Assembly: GCA_903939845.1 (NCBI GenBank) | Contig: CAJAIJ010000050.1 | Coordinates: forward strand, 1 to 64,000 | Length of the DNA stretch: 64,000 nucleotides | Source of the DNA: an uncultured Solirubrobacterales bacterium | GTDB lineage: Bacteria > Actinomycetota > Thermoleophilia > Solirubrobacterales > 70-9 | Reading direction: 5' to 3' | In this document: piece by piece, positions 10,755 through 19,860 of the stretch | Layout of the letters: each line of letters opens with the position of its first letter | Numbering within the stretch: position 1 is the stretch's first letter | Program-made: the position numbers and the translations under genes | Notes under the pieces: model-generated | The model's input: only the letters and a program-made list of their open reading frames with translations | Database searches by the model: none | What the model was told of the DNA's origin: nothing

Positions 10755-12215
10755 ATGAAACTGCTCAAGCTGACCGGCCTCATAGCCGTCGTATCCATCG
10801 GAATCCTTGCGCCTTCTCAGGCCAGCGCTGCAGCGCCGACGCAAGAAACCGCGCCCGTCGTAACCGGCACCGCGACCATCGGCCAGACTCTGACCACGAC
10901 CGACGGCACCTGGACCGGCACTCCCACGTCCTTTACCTACAAGTGGTTCCGCTGCACCACTGGCGATCCTTTCCCTTCCGGTTGCACGGAGATCACCGGT
11001 GCCAACTCGACCAACAGCACCTATGCGCTGAAGACCAATCCGACGCCGGCCAACTCCGACCAGGGGAAGTTCATTCGGTCTCAGGTCACCGCAGTCAACG
11101 GCGACGGTTCGACCTCGGGATCCAGCAACTCGGTAGGTCCGATCAACTCCGGAACGATTCCGGCCTCGTCGCTCAGCCTGTCTCCGAAGAGCGGCTCGTT
11201 CTTCACCAATGCGTTCAAGGCGTCGAACATGACGGTCACGACCGGTGCCTCGGCTCCGAATCCGCCGATTACCGAACTGCTTCCGACCAGGTCCACCACC
11301 CTGAAGCTGCCGCCGGCATCCCAGTTGACCTTCAACCCGGGCAGCATGCCGGTATGCCCCGACGACCAGATCGGCCCGTCGACCAACAACAGCGTCGAGA
11401 TCCCGGTCATCGTTGCGCGGTGCCCGAACTCGATCATCGGTAACGGCACGGCTACCTTCCTGCTGAACCGGGTCAACAACCCGAACGCGACTCCGCCGAG
11501 TCTGGATGGACAGATCGTCGTGTTCAACGGTGGCCTCAATGGCGGACAGCCGAGGCTCAAGTTCTGGGCCTACTCCTACGACACGGGCGTCGCGATCTAC
11601 ACCGAGGGTACGCTCTCGACTCAGGGTGTTCTCGAGATCCCGATCCCGCAGCTGACTCAGGATTCGGCGGTCAACTCGCTCAACTTCAACCTCCCGGGCG
11701 AGACGATCACCCAGTACCTGCCAGCGCAGGACATCACGATCACCATTCCGGGCGGCCAGAAGGCCGACTACGTCCAGTCCAAGTGCGACACGGGCACGTT
11801 CCCGTTCTCGGCAGACTTCCTGCTCGGCAGGCGTCTCACCGACGGCACCCCGATAGGTAATGGTGAGGTCTACACCGACATCGGTAGCGACATCTCCTGC
11901 ACCGGAGTCCCGGCCGTGGCCAGGCTCGGCAAGGTGACCGTCACCGGCCCGAGCACCGCCAAGGTGGGCAAGGTCGCGACCTACTCGGTCAAGATCACGA
12001 ACACGGGCGGTGCTGCCGCCAGTGGAGTCCGGCTCGCAGTCTCGGGCAGGGGCGTGAAGATCAACACCTCGGTCGGCTCGATTGCCGGTGGAGGCAGCAA
12101 GACGGTCAAGATCAAGGCCAAGTTCAAGAGCAAGGGCAAGATCAAGGCCACCTTCAAGGCCTCTTCGTCCAATGGCGGAAGCGCCTCGGCGACGAAGACG
12201 GTGACCGTCAAGTAG
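10755..12215 (+). CDS. Secreted protein with N-terminal Ig-like domain and C-terminal CARDB/DUF11-like domain; paralog of next gene
   Basis: ATG at 10755 with AGGAGAGG upstream; signal peptide; TATIGQTLTTTDGTWTGTPTSFTYKWFRC; C-terminal TGPSTAKVGKVATYSVKITNTGGAAASGVRL. Confidence 0.75.
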   Translation: MKLLKLTGLIAVVSIGILAPSQASAAAPTQETAPVVTGTATIGQTLTTTDGTWTGTPTSFTYKWFRCTTGDPFPSGCTEITGANSTNSTYALKTNPTPANSDQGKFIRSQVTAVNGDGSTSGSSNSVGPINSGTIPASSLSLSPKSGSFFTNAFKASNMTVTTGASAPNPPITELLPTRSTTLKLPPASQLTFNPGSMPVCPDDQIGPSTNNSVEIPVIVARCPNSIIGNGTATFLLNRVNNPNATPPSLDGQIVVFNGGLNGGQPRLKFWAYSYDTGVAIYTEGTLSTQGVLEIPIPQLTQDSAVNSLNFNLPGETITQYLPAQDITITIPGGQKADYVQSKCDTGTFPFSADFLLGRRLTDGTPIGNGEVYTDIGSDISCTGVPAVARLGKVTVTGPSTAKVGKVATYSVKITNTGGAAASGVRLAVSGRGVKINTSVGSIAGGGSKTVKIKAKFKSKGKIKATFKASSSNGGSASATKTVTVK

Positions 12216-12243
12216 GCGGAGACCGGAAGCACTGAAGCAAGGG

Positions 12244-12283
12244 GGGGAGCGATCCGGCAAGGATCGCTCCCCTTCTTGTTTTC
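12244..12283 (+). terminator. Rho-independent terminator after the secreted-protein gene
   Basis: Perfect stem GGGGAGCGATCC / GGATCGCTCCCC, 5-nt loop, followed by TTCTTGTTTT. Confidence 0.93.
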
Positions 12284-12305
12284 GGGACGGGAAGAGAAGC
12301 CAGGC

Positions 12306-13508
12306 ATGGACGACAGGTACGGAACCGGAACTGGTTCGCGCCTGACCGGGGCTCGGCCGAGGCAGCCCTTCAGGAACTCGCGTGCTTCGGTGCTGCGTCT
12401 CCTGGCCGTCGTTGGCGTCGCTTCGTTGGTGGCCATCCTCCCCTCGATGCAGGCCCGGGCTTCGGATCCGGGTGAAGTCGCCTTCTCTACTCTCGAGATG
12501 TCGCCGATCGGTGGCAAGCTCTACAGGGAGGCGAGGGTCCCGGTCGAGTGGCGCGTTCAGGCCGAGATCTCGGCCCCTTTTCCCGAGGTACCCAAGGTGA
12601 GGCCGATCAAGACGATCACGGCCGCCTTCCCGCAGGAGATGGCCTTCGTTCCTGACCCCGACCTGCCCGTATGTCCGGATCGGATCCTGGGACCTGCCAC
12701 CTCCAGTCTCGGAGTTCCGGCCGAAACGATGATCGGCAAATGTCCCCGATCCCTGATCGGCAACGGGCGGGCGAAGCTCTACCTGGCTGCCTTCAACTCG
12801 GCCGAGGGGACCCAGCTGAACGGCACCGAGCTCGTCATCTTCTTCGGTGGCTTTTCGAAAGACGGCATCCCGAGGCTCAAGGTCTACGGATATAACGCCG
12901 AGGTGAACTCCGGCGTCTACATGGAGGGCACCTGGAAGAACAACGTGCTGGAGGTGTCGATCCCGAAACTTCCGTTCGGAACCTCGACGGGCTTCTTCGA
13001 GCTGGCCATCCCGGGCAGTAACAACGGGTTTCCGGACCGAGTCGGAAGAGACCCCGGTTTCGTGCGGGCGAACTGCCCGAACGGCTTCTGGGCTGGGACA
13101 TCCGAGTTCCTGCTGGGGGACCGACTCGATTCCGGCGAACCCTCCGGGGAGGAGGCCCTCGTTCGGGCGCCGGACTTCCGGTCCGACTGCGTCGGCCTGG
13201 ACGGGAAGGCGTTGCTCAGGCTCACGACACCCGGTGGATCGAAGCCGGTCGGTCGCCGGGCATCGCTCTCGGTGCTGGTCACCAATCCCGGCACGGCAAC
13301 CGCCAGGGACATAAGGCTCCGGGTGGCCGGAAAGGGAGTGCGACAGACCGCCCCGCTGCCGACCGTCTCGTCCCTGGCCCCAGGGGCCAGCCGCAGGGTG
13401 AAGGCAAGGGTCTCCTTCGTGAGGACCGGGCCGATCAGGATCGAGATCTCGGCCCTGGGAAGCGGCCTGAAGCCGGTCACTCTGGTCCGTTCGCTTCAGG
13501 TCCGATAG
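12306..13508 (+). CDS. Secreted protein, tandem paralog of the 10755-12215 product, CARDB-like C-terminus
   Basis: Shared LPVCPD..LG....CP.S.IGNG.A and EFLLG.RL.xG motifs; C-terminal TTPGGSKPVGRRASLSVLVTNPGTATARDIRLRV. Confidence 0.7.
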   Translation: MDDRYGTGTGSRLTGARPRQPFRNSRASVLRLLAVVGVASLVAILPSMQARASDPGEVAFSTLEMSPIGGKLYREARVPVEWRVQAEISAPFPEVPKVRPIKTITAAFPQEMAFVPDPDLPVCPDRILGPATSSLGVPAETMIGKCPRSLIGNGRAKLYLAAFNSAEGTQLNGTELVIFFGGFSKDGIPRLKVYGYNAEVNSGVYMEGTWKNNVLEVSIPKLPFGTSTGFFELAIPGSNNGFPDRVGRDPGFVRANCPNGFWAGTSEFLLGDRLDSGEPSGEEALVRAPDFRSDCVGLDGKALLRLTTPGGSKPVGRRASLSVLVTNPGTATARDIRLRVAGKGVRQTAPLPTVSSLAPGASRRVKARVSFVRTGPIRIEISALGSGLKPVTLVRSLQVR

Positions 13509-13598
13509 GTCAGACAACATCAGCCAATCGGCTGCCACCCGGTCTTCGCGATCGGGTTGGTCCTTGCCTTTCCACCCCTCGGTTGTATGGTTGAGGAC

Positions 13599-13943
13599 AT
13601 GGCTATGCCTTCACCACTTCCCCCCGATCTGGCCGAGATGATCGCGGCCCGCTTCAAGCTGCTCGGAGAGCCGATGAGGCTTCGGATCATCGATCGGGTG
13701 AGGGCGGGGGAGATGAGCGTCGGGACTCTTGCCGACGAGTTGGGGACTTCCCAGCAGAACGTCTCAAAGCATCTCCAGACCCTCCACGGAGCAGGAATCC
13801 TGGCGAGGAGGCGTGAGGGCAACTCCGTGCTCTATTCGCTGGCCGACTCCGGCATGGTCGAGATGTGCGATCAGGTCTGCGGGAGCATGGAGCAGCAGCT
13901 GACCAACGTCGCTCGAACGCTCGCCACCCTTCAGCAGGACTGA
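13599..13943 (+). CDS. ArsR-family winged-helix transcriptional regulator
   Basis: KLLGEPMRLRIIDRVRAGEMSVGTLADELGTSQQNVSKHLQTLHGAGILARRREGNSVLYSL; CDQVC pair near C-terminus; GAGGA before ATG. Confidence 0.9.
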   Translation: MAMPSPLPPDLAEMIAARFKLLGEPMRLRIIDRVRAGEMSVGTLADELGTSQQNVSKHLQTLHGAGILARRREGNSVLYSLADSGMVEMCDQVCGSMEQQLTNVARTLATLQQD

Positions 13944-14035
13944 GCCGGCTACCCGAGGGCAGGCGGTGATCCGCCAGGCGTGCTATCTTTTTGGTCCCTT
14001 ATACAACTCAACACTTGTGGAGTGGAATATTCGAG

Positions 14036-14329
14036 ATGAAGAGCGAGCCCGAACAGACAGCCGAAAGAAGTGCCACTGAGAATGGGGGAGAGTGCTCCTC
14101 CCGATTCAGCGGTAAGTGGCCGTTGGAGAGGGTCCTCTTTGCGATGGCCGGGACGATGGCGATTCTCAGTGCGGCGCTTGCGGCCTTCGTATCACCGTGG
14201 TTCCTGTTGCTCACGGTGTTCGTCGGCCTGAACCAGTGGATGTTCGTCGCCACCGGCGCCTGTCCGGCATCCCTGATTCTTTCGAAGGCCTTCGGATTCC
14301 GGTCGGCCACTCCGGGAGAGGGACGATGA
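14036..14329 (+). CDS. YgaP-like/DUF2892 transmembrane protein
   Basis: PLERVLFAMAGTMAILSAALAAFVSPWFLLLTVFVGLNQWMFVATGACPASLIL resembles DUF2892 two-TM domain. Confidence 0.75.
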   Translation: MKSEPEQTAERSATENGGECSSRFSGKWPLERVLFAMAGTMAILSAALAAFVSPWFLLLTVFVGLNQWMFVATGACPASLILSKAFGFRSATPGEGR

Positions 14330-16431
14330 CCAGCCTCTCGAATCCCGGTCCGTTCGGCCGTCTGGGCCGGTGGACCGCGACCCACTTCGGACTCGTCGCG
14401 GTGATCTGGCTGGTGGTAGCCGTCGGCCTCGGCTTCTTTGCCCCTCGCGTAGAGCACGCTCTTTCCGGCGCCGGATGGGAAGCGACCGGTTCCGAATCCC
14501 TGTCTGTAAGAGAGACGGTAGACGAGAACTTCGGAGGCATGTCCTCCTCGGCCCTGATGGTCGTAGTCAAGGGCGACGGTGTGACCGCAAAGGATCCCGA
14601 GTTCCGTCAGGCAGTTACCGAGGTCGAGGGAATTCTCGCCGCCAATGAGGACGTCTCTCAGGTAGTGGTCGATCCCATGTGGATCTCGAGAGACGGGGAG
14701 ACGGTCGTCGTCCAGGCAGGTGCCGCAGCCGACTCGAACCAGATGGTCCGGGTCGCCGACGACATCAAGGACGAGATCTCTGAGGCCGGAACCCCTGCGG
14801 TGTCGGCATCTTTGACCGGTGCGTCGGGCATGTGGTCCGACTTCAACAAGGCCAACAAGGACGCGATGATCAAGTCCGAGTTGATCTCGTGGCCGGTGAC
14901 CCTCGCGATCATGTTGCTTGCGTTTGGCTCTCTGGTTGCGGCCGGGTTGCCGCTGATGCTGACCATCATCGGACTCGTGGCGGCGGCCGGCTCCCTGTAC
15001 CTCGGGGCCCAAATCGCCGATATCTCGATCTGGGCACTGAACTTCGCCTTGATGTTCGCCCTCGCATTGGGGATCGACTATGCGCTCTTCATCGTGTATC
15101 GGTTCAGGGGGGCACTAACCGACGCCGATTCCCCGCTCGATGCGATCGAGACCACGATGGATACTGCGGGAAAGGCCGTCTTCTTCTCGGGCCTGACCGT
15201 CCTCATCTCGCTATCTGCGGTGTTGCTGGTCCCCAGTCCGGCCTTCCGGTCGATGGCGATCGGGATCATGCTCTCGGTCATCTTCGTGCTGGCGGCATCG
15301 ATGACGTTGCTACCGGCCGTGCTGGGCAAGATCGGACCGAAGGTCAACAGCATCTCGCTGCCCTGGGTTCATTCCGGCGAGCATCGCTCGCCTCTGTTTG
15401 CACGGTGGGCCGAGTTGCTCTGGCGCCGACCCCTCTGGTTCGGGATACCGGCGCTTATCGCGCTGGTGGCGATCGCCTTGCCGATCTTCTCGCTCGATAC
15501 CGGCATGCCTTCGATCAAGGTCGTCCCTGAGGACAAGCAGTCCAGACAGGGTTACGAACAGCTGACCGCGGCGTTCGGACCGGGCGCGCCCGGCACCCTC
15601 CAGATCGTCACCCCGTCCGAGGGTGCCGACGATGTGGTCGAGGTCGCCGGTGCGGATGAGGGCGTGGCGGTGGTGTTTCCCCCCATGCAGGGCAAGGGGG
15701 GAAACTCCCTGATCCTTGCCGTCCCGGCCGATGACCCCTCTTCGCCGGTGGTAGGGGACACGCTCGATCGACTCCGTGAGGACCTGCCCGCGACCGCGCT
15801 GGTGGGCGGGGCCGCAGCCGAGAACTTCGACCTCGAAGACGCGCTCGCCGGGAAGACGGCCCTCGTGATCGGGGTCGTCCTGGCCCTCGGCTTCCTCCTC
15901 CTGTTGGTAGCCCTGAGGGCACCGGTGCTGGCGTTCCTCGCGGTAGTGACCAACCTGCTCGCGGTAGGTGCCGCGTTCGGGGTCGCGAAGCTCGTCTTCC
16001 AGGACGGCAACCTCTCGGGCCTGTTCGGGTTCGAGTCCCAGGGGTTCCTCGACGCCTGGGCCCCGGTGTTCTTCTTCGCGATGATCTTCGCGATATCGAT
16101 GGACTACTCGGTGTTCCTGCTCAGTTCGGCTCGCGAACACTACGAGAGATCGGGCGACCCCAAGGACGCCATGATCAACGGCGTCGCCCATTCGGGGAAG
16201 GTGATCTTTGCCGCTGCGGCGGTGATGGTCGCGGTGTTCTTCACCTTCGCCCTCTCCGGTCCGCTCCCGCCGAAGGAGATGGGCATCATTCTCGGGGTCG
16301 CCGTCCTTCTGGATGCTCTTTTGGTTCGGCTGCTACTGCTGCCGGTCCTGATGAGACTCGTCGGGAAGTGGGCCTGGTGGTTGCCTTCCTGGGCCGACCG
16401 GATCCTGCCGAAAATCAGCTTCGCCCATTAG
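14326..16431 (+). CDS. MMPL/RND-family transporter
   Basis: About 12 hydrophobic segments; FALMFALALGIDYALFIVYRFR and FAISMDYSVFLLSSARE motifs; ATGA overlap with upstream gene. Confidence 0.93.
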   Translation: MTSLSNPGPFGRLGRWTATHFGLVAVIWLVVAVGLGFFAPRVEHALSGAGWEATGSESLSVRETVDENFGGMSSSALMVVVKGDGVTAKDPEFRQAVTEVEGILAANEDVSQVVVDPMWISRDGETVVVQAGAAADSNQMVRVADDIKDEISEAGTPAVSASLTGASGMWSDFNKANKDAMIKSELISWPVTLAIMLLAFGSLVAAGLPLMLTIIGLVAAAGSLYLGAQIADISIWALNFALMFALALGIDYALFIVYRFRGALTDADSPLDAIETTMDTAGKAVFFSGLTVLISLSAVLLVPSPAFRSMAIGIMLSVIFVLAASMTLLPAVLGKIGPKVNSISLPWVHSGEHRSPLFARWAELLWRRPLWFGIPALIALVAIALPIFSLDTGMPSIKVVPEDKQSRQGYEQLTAAFGPGAPGTLQIVTPSEGADDVVEVAGADEGVAVVFPPMQGKGGNSLILAVPADDPSSPVVGDTLDRLREDLPATALVGGAAAENFDLEDALAGKTALVIGVVLALGFLLLLVALRAPVLAFLAVVTNLLAVGAAFGVAKLVFQDGNLSGLFGFESQGFLDAWAPVFFFAMIFAISMDYSVFLLSSAREHYERSGDPKDAMINGVAHSGKVIFAAAAVMVAVFFTFALSGPLPPKEMGIILGVAVLLDALLVRLLLLPVLMRLVGKWAWWLPSWADRILPKISFAH

Positions 16432-16462
16432 GAAGCCAGTCAGGAAACGAGCATGAGGTCGG

Positions 16463-16514
16463 CCGGTCGGGATGCGGAAGAGCCCCGACCGGCTTGCCTC
16501 TCCCGGTCGGGGCT
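16463..16514. terminator. Tripartite inverted repeat between MMPL gene and tRNA-Leu; likely bidirectional transcription end
   Basis: CCGGTCGGG (16463-16471), AGCCCCGACCGG (16481-16492), CCGGTCGGGGCT (16503-16514); middle arm can pair with either flank. No strong U-tract. Confidence 0.5.
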
Positions 16515-16524
16515 CGATCTCGAG

Positions 16525-16608
16525 TGCGGCTGAGAGGAGTCGAACCTCCACGTCCTTGCGGACACAGGCACCTGAAGCCTGCGCGTCTACCAGTTCCGCC
16601 ACAGCCGC
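16525..16608 (-). tRNA. tRNA-Leu (anticodon CAG)
   Basis: Reverse complement GCGGCTGTGGCGGAACTGGTAGACGCGCAGGCTTCAGGTGCC...GGTTCGACTCCTCTCAGCCGCA folds as class II tRNA with variable arm. Confidence 0.95.
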
Positions 16609-16682
16609 TCGAGGAAGGACTCTAACGAGTGCTGACGGCAGTCGTTATGGCGACTCGCAGGTTGTTAGAATCGCGTCTCTCT

Positions 16683-16754
16683 GCCGCTATCGTCTAGGGG
16701 TTAGGACGCCGGATTCTCAGTCCGGAAACCGGGGTTCGATTCCCCGTAGCGGTA
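16683..16754 (+). tRNA. tRNA-Glu (anticodon CTC)
   Basis: GCCGCTATCGTCTAGGGGTTAGGACGCCGGATTCTCAGTCCGGAAACCGGGGTTCGATTCCCCGTAGCGGTA cloverleaf. Confidence 0.95.
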
Positions 16755-16761
16755 CTCCGCG

Positions 16762-17235
16762 TCAGGCGGATGCCTCCCGATTCTCGGCCTCGCGTCCGAC
16801 CGCGGCGAGCAGGCGGCGAGTGGCGATCACGTGTCCGCCCGAGCCGATGACCAAGGTCCGGTAGAGGGTTCCGATCGGACCGGGGAACTCGGCGCGGGTG
16901 ATTACTGCGAGCTCGGTCCGACCCGATCCGAGATCCGTCAGTTCGAAGACCATCTCGTGACGGGCGAAGCGATGGCTTCCGTCCAGCGTCAGCCGTCGCT
17001 GGTCCTCGGCCGCCGCAACCCGGAATCCGGGCAAAGTCGAGCCCGCCGACAGCGGTCGCGGTCCCGAGGCCCGGAGCTCCGACGCCCCGAGGGCCCGAGC
17101 TGCCTTGCGCGACGTTCTCGACTCCAGGGACCGGGCCAGAACCTCGAGCAGTGCGTCCCAGGCGGTCTCCCGGTCTGCCCCGATCTCGATCCCGAGGCGA
17201 TCGATGAAGGGCAGCGCCTGTGCTTCTCCGACCAC
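16762..17235 (-). CDS. SRPBCC-family (START/polyketide cyclase-like) protein
   Basis: IGADRETAWDALLEVL...LAGSTLPGFRV pattern; size and C-terminal helix typical. Confidence 0.6.
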   Translation of the reverse strand: MVGEAQALPFIDRLGIEIGADRETAWDALLEVLARSLESRTSRKAARALGASELRASGPRPLSAGSTLPGFRVAAAEDQRRLTLDGSHRFARHEMVFELTDLGSGRTELAVITRAEFPGPIGTLYRTLVIGSGGHVIATRRLLAAVGREAENREASA

Positions 17236-17362
17236 GGGGCGCAGCTTAATGGTCGATCGCGCCCGTCACGACTGTCGGGGGCGGCGTCGACCGGCACTCC
17301 CTTCATGGGGCGCTCCTCTAGGGTTCCGGGTCCAACGGACTACCGAAAGGACCTCGAATCTC

Positions 17363-17665
17363 ATGCATGTCGCCGAGTTCACCCTCCACGCAAAGCCGGG
17401 CCACTTCGATGAGCTGGCCGAGCTCTACTCAGCCTTTGCCCGTGACTTCCTCAGCATTCAGCCGGAGCTGGAAACGGTTCTGATCCTCGGGGACGAGGCG
17501 CAGGGCATCGTCCGGGGTATCGGGATCTTCGACGAGGAGGCTGCCGCCGATGCGGTCAACAGCAACCCCGAGTTCGCGGCCTTCAACGAAGCGGCATCCC
17601 CGCTCCTCGCAAGCCCGTCGGAGCGGGTCGAGCTGAAGCTTCTCCACAGCTACGTAAAGGTCTAG
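17363..17665 (+). CDS. Antibiotic-biosynthesis-monooxygenase (ABM)-like dimeric alpha/beta barrel protein
   Basis: MHVAEFTLHAKPGHFDELAELYSAFARDFLS; length 100 aa. Confidence 0.55.
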   Translation: MHVAEFTLHAKPGHFDELAELYSAFARDFLSIQPELETVLILGDEAQGIVRGIGIFDEEAAADAVNSNPEFAAFNEAASPLLASPSERVELKLLHSYVKV

Positions 17666-17797
17666 GGCCGGCACTCCGGGGAGCGGAGTTGTCGGCACCC
17701 GAAGGGAATTTCGGGTCCGAAGACGTAGCGGCTGAGGTGTCGTCCTCGATCCCGCTCTACTGTTCCCGGGTGGACCGCATCGAGATCGGATCGCCCC

Positions 17798-19672
17798 TTG
17801 GCTAAGAGGGTTCCCAGAGAGGAGGGGCTACGACGCATCCTTGGAGCGTCAGCCCTCTTTTCGGCCGCCTACGGCAACGTCGGCTCCTCGATCTACTACG
17901 CGCTCGGGGTTACGGCCGCTTTCGCACTCGGCCTGACCCCGGTCGCGTTCCTGATCGCGGGATTCATCTTCATCTGCACGGCCGCCACCTACGCGGAGGG
18001 GACCGTGATGTATCCCGAGGCGGGCGGTTCCTCGAGCTTCGCCCGTCACGCGTTCAACGAGGTGGTCAGCTTCATAGCCGCCTGGGGTCAGATGTTGAAC
18101 TACGTCATCACTGCTGCGATCTCGGCGTACTTCGTTCCCCATTACCTCGCCGTCTTCTGGGAGCCGCTGGGCAGGGCCCCGGGCGACATCATCACCGGAG
18201 CCCTCGTGATTGCGGCCCTGGCCTGGCTCAACGTCAGGGGCACCCAGGAGTCGGCCAGGTTCAATCTGATTCTCACCGTCGTCGATATCGCGACCCAGGT
18301 CGTCCTGGTCGGCATCGGAGTCTTCCTGGTGCTCAGTCCGGAGGTGCTGGTCTCGAACGTGCAGCTCGGCGTGGCTCCGAGCTGGCCTGACTTCGCTCTC
18401 GGGATCGCGGTCGGGATGATCGCCTACACCGGGATCGAGACCATCTCCAACATGTCGGAGGAGGCCCGGGATGCGGCCAGAACCGTCCCGCAGGGCGTGA
18501 TCCTGGTTGTGATCACGGTGCTCGCGCTCTACGCCTTCATCCCGATCGTCGCACTCTCGGCGATGCCGGTCGAACAGATGGCCGACGGCTCCTTCGTAAC
18601 TGAACTCGGCACGACCTACGCAGACGATCCGATCCTGGGGATCGTCGACAACCTTGGGGTCTCCGGTGGGCTCGCAGATGCGCTGAGGATCTACGTCGGA
18701 GTCCTTGCTGCCGTGATCCTCCTGATTGCGACCAACGCCGGCATGATCGGGGTGTCACGCCTCAGCTACTCGATGGGCCAGTACAGGCAGCTGCCCGAGG
18801 TGATCCGGAGGGTTCATCCGCGGTACAGGACTCCATACGTCGCCATCATCTTCTTCGCCGTGGCAGCGATCGTGACCCTCCTGCCCGGCAAGGCCGAATT
18901 CCTGGCGACCCTCTACTCGTTCGGAGCGATGCTTTCGTTCACGATTGCCCACGCTGCGGTCATCAGGCTCCGCCAAACCGAGCCGGACGCCGAGCGAGAG
19001 TGGATGCCGCCCCTGAACTTCCGGTTTAGGGGTCGAGTACTGCCCCTCACTGCCCTGATCGGTGGGCTCGGGACCTTCTCGGCATGGCTGGTGGTGATGG
19101 CACTGAACCCGGTCACTCTGGCTGTCGGACTCAGCTGGATGGCTGCGGGGATCATCGTCTACCTCCTCTATCGCCGCTATCAGCACCTCCCCCTGCGGGA
19201 GTCGGTTCGGATCGTGATGCCCGAGCCTCTCGGGGTCGAAGAGATCGAGTACAGGAGTGTGGTGGTGGGTCTGAGATCCGGGGAGGGTCTCTCGGATGAG
19301 CTGGTCGCAACGGCCCTGGCCCTGACATCCCAGACCAGAAGGGCCATTCACGTGGTGGCCCTGGTAACGGTGGCGGCCGACCTGCCCCTCGATGCAGACC
19401 TTCCGGAAGCCGAGGGTCACGCCCAGGGCGAGATCGAGCGAGGCCGAATCGAGGCCGGTCTCAGGGTCACGGGACAGGTCGAAAGGGTTCGCCCGGGCGA
19501 GGAGGGGTACTCGCTCGACCGGTTGGCACGTTCCCTCCAGGCGGAGGCCGTGATCATCTCGTTGCCTTCCAATCAGGGGCGCCCGGTCTACGACAAGGTG
19601 CTTAGGACTCTGCTCGCCAGGCGACCTTGCCGGGTGATCGTGGTCTCCGGGCAGGCGGCGGTGGCCTCTTGA
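17798..19672 (+). CDS. APC-superfamily permease with C-terminal USP-like domain
   Basis: TTG start; GNVGSSIYYALGVTA, TYAEGTVMYPEAGGSSSFARHAFNE; C-terminal cytoplasmic ~150 aa alpha/beta domain. Confidence 0.88.
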   Translation: MAKRVPREEGLRRILGASALFSAAYGNVGSSIYYALGVTAAFALGLTPVAFLIAGFIFICTAATYAEGTVMYPEAGGSSSFARHAFNEVVSFIAAWGQMLNYVITAAISAYFVPHYLAVFWEPLGRAPGDIITGALVIAALAWLNVRGTQESARFNLILTVVDIATQVVLVGIGVFLVLSPEVLVSNVQLGVAPSWPDFALGIAVGMIAYTGIETISNMSEEARDAARTVPQGVILVVITVLALYAFIPIVALSAMPVEQMADGSFVTELGTTYADDPILGIVDNLGVSGGLADALRIYVGVLAAVILLIATNAGMIGVSRLSYSMGQYRQLPEVIRRVHPRYRTPYVAIIFFAVAAIVTLLPGKAEFLATLYSFGAMLSFTIAHAAVIRLRQTEPDAEREWMPPLNFRFRGRVLPLTALIGGLGTFSAWLVVMALNPVTLAVGLSWMAAGIIVYLLYRRYQHLPLRESVRIVMPEPLGVEEIEYRSVVVGLRSGEGLSDELVATALALTSQTRRAIHVVALVTVAADLPLDADLPEAEGHAQGEIERGRIEAGLRVTGQVERVRPGEEGYSLDRLARSLQAEAVIISLPSNQGRPVYDKVLRTLLARRPCRVIVVSGQAAVAS

Positions 19673-19860
19673 GCAAGGGCCACGACAGGGTGACCAGGCT
19701 GCTCTCGGTGTTCCAGCTCCTGCTCGGCATCGCAATCATCGGGGTGACCCTGGTGCGGGGTGGTGGACCCCTTTCGCTCGGGGTCGTGCTGGGGGTCGCC
19801 CTCGTCGCCGTAGGGGTCGTGCGGCTCTATCTCCAGGCCCGTATCGGTGGGACCGAATGA
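19669..19860 (+). CDS. Small two-TM membrane protein
   Basis: TTG at 19669 overlapping upstream stop; overlaps next ATG; LLSVFQLLLGIAIIGVTLV...LGVVLGVALVAVGVVRLYL. Confidence 0.6.
   Translation: MSKGHDRVTRLLSVFQLLLGIAIIGVTLVRGGGPLSLGVVLGVALVAVGVVRLYLQARIGGTE

Noticed and set aside
10566-13538. 990-aa minus-strand ORF
   Set aside because: Lies antisense to two signal-peptide proteins with clear RBSs and a terminator; Arg/Asp/Gly-rich composition typical of GC-rich antisense frames
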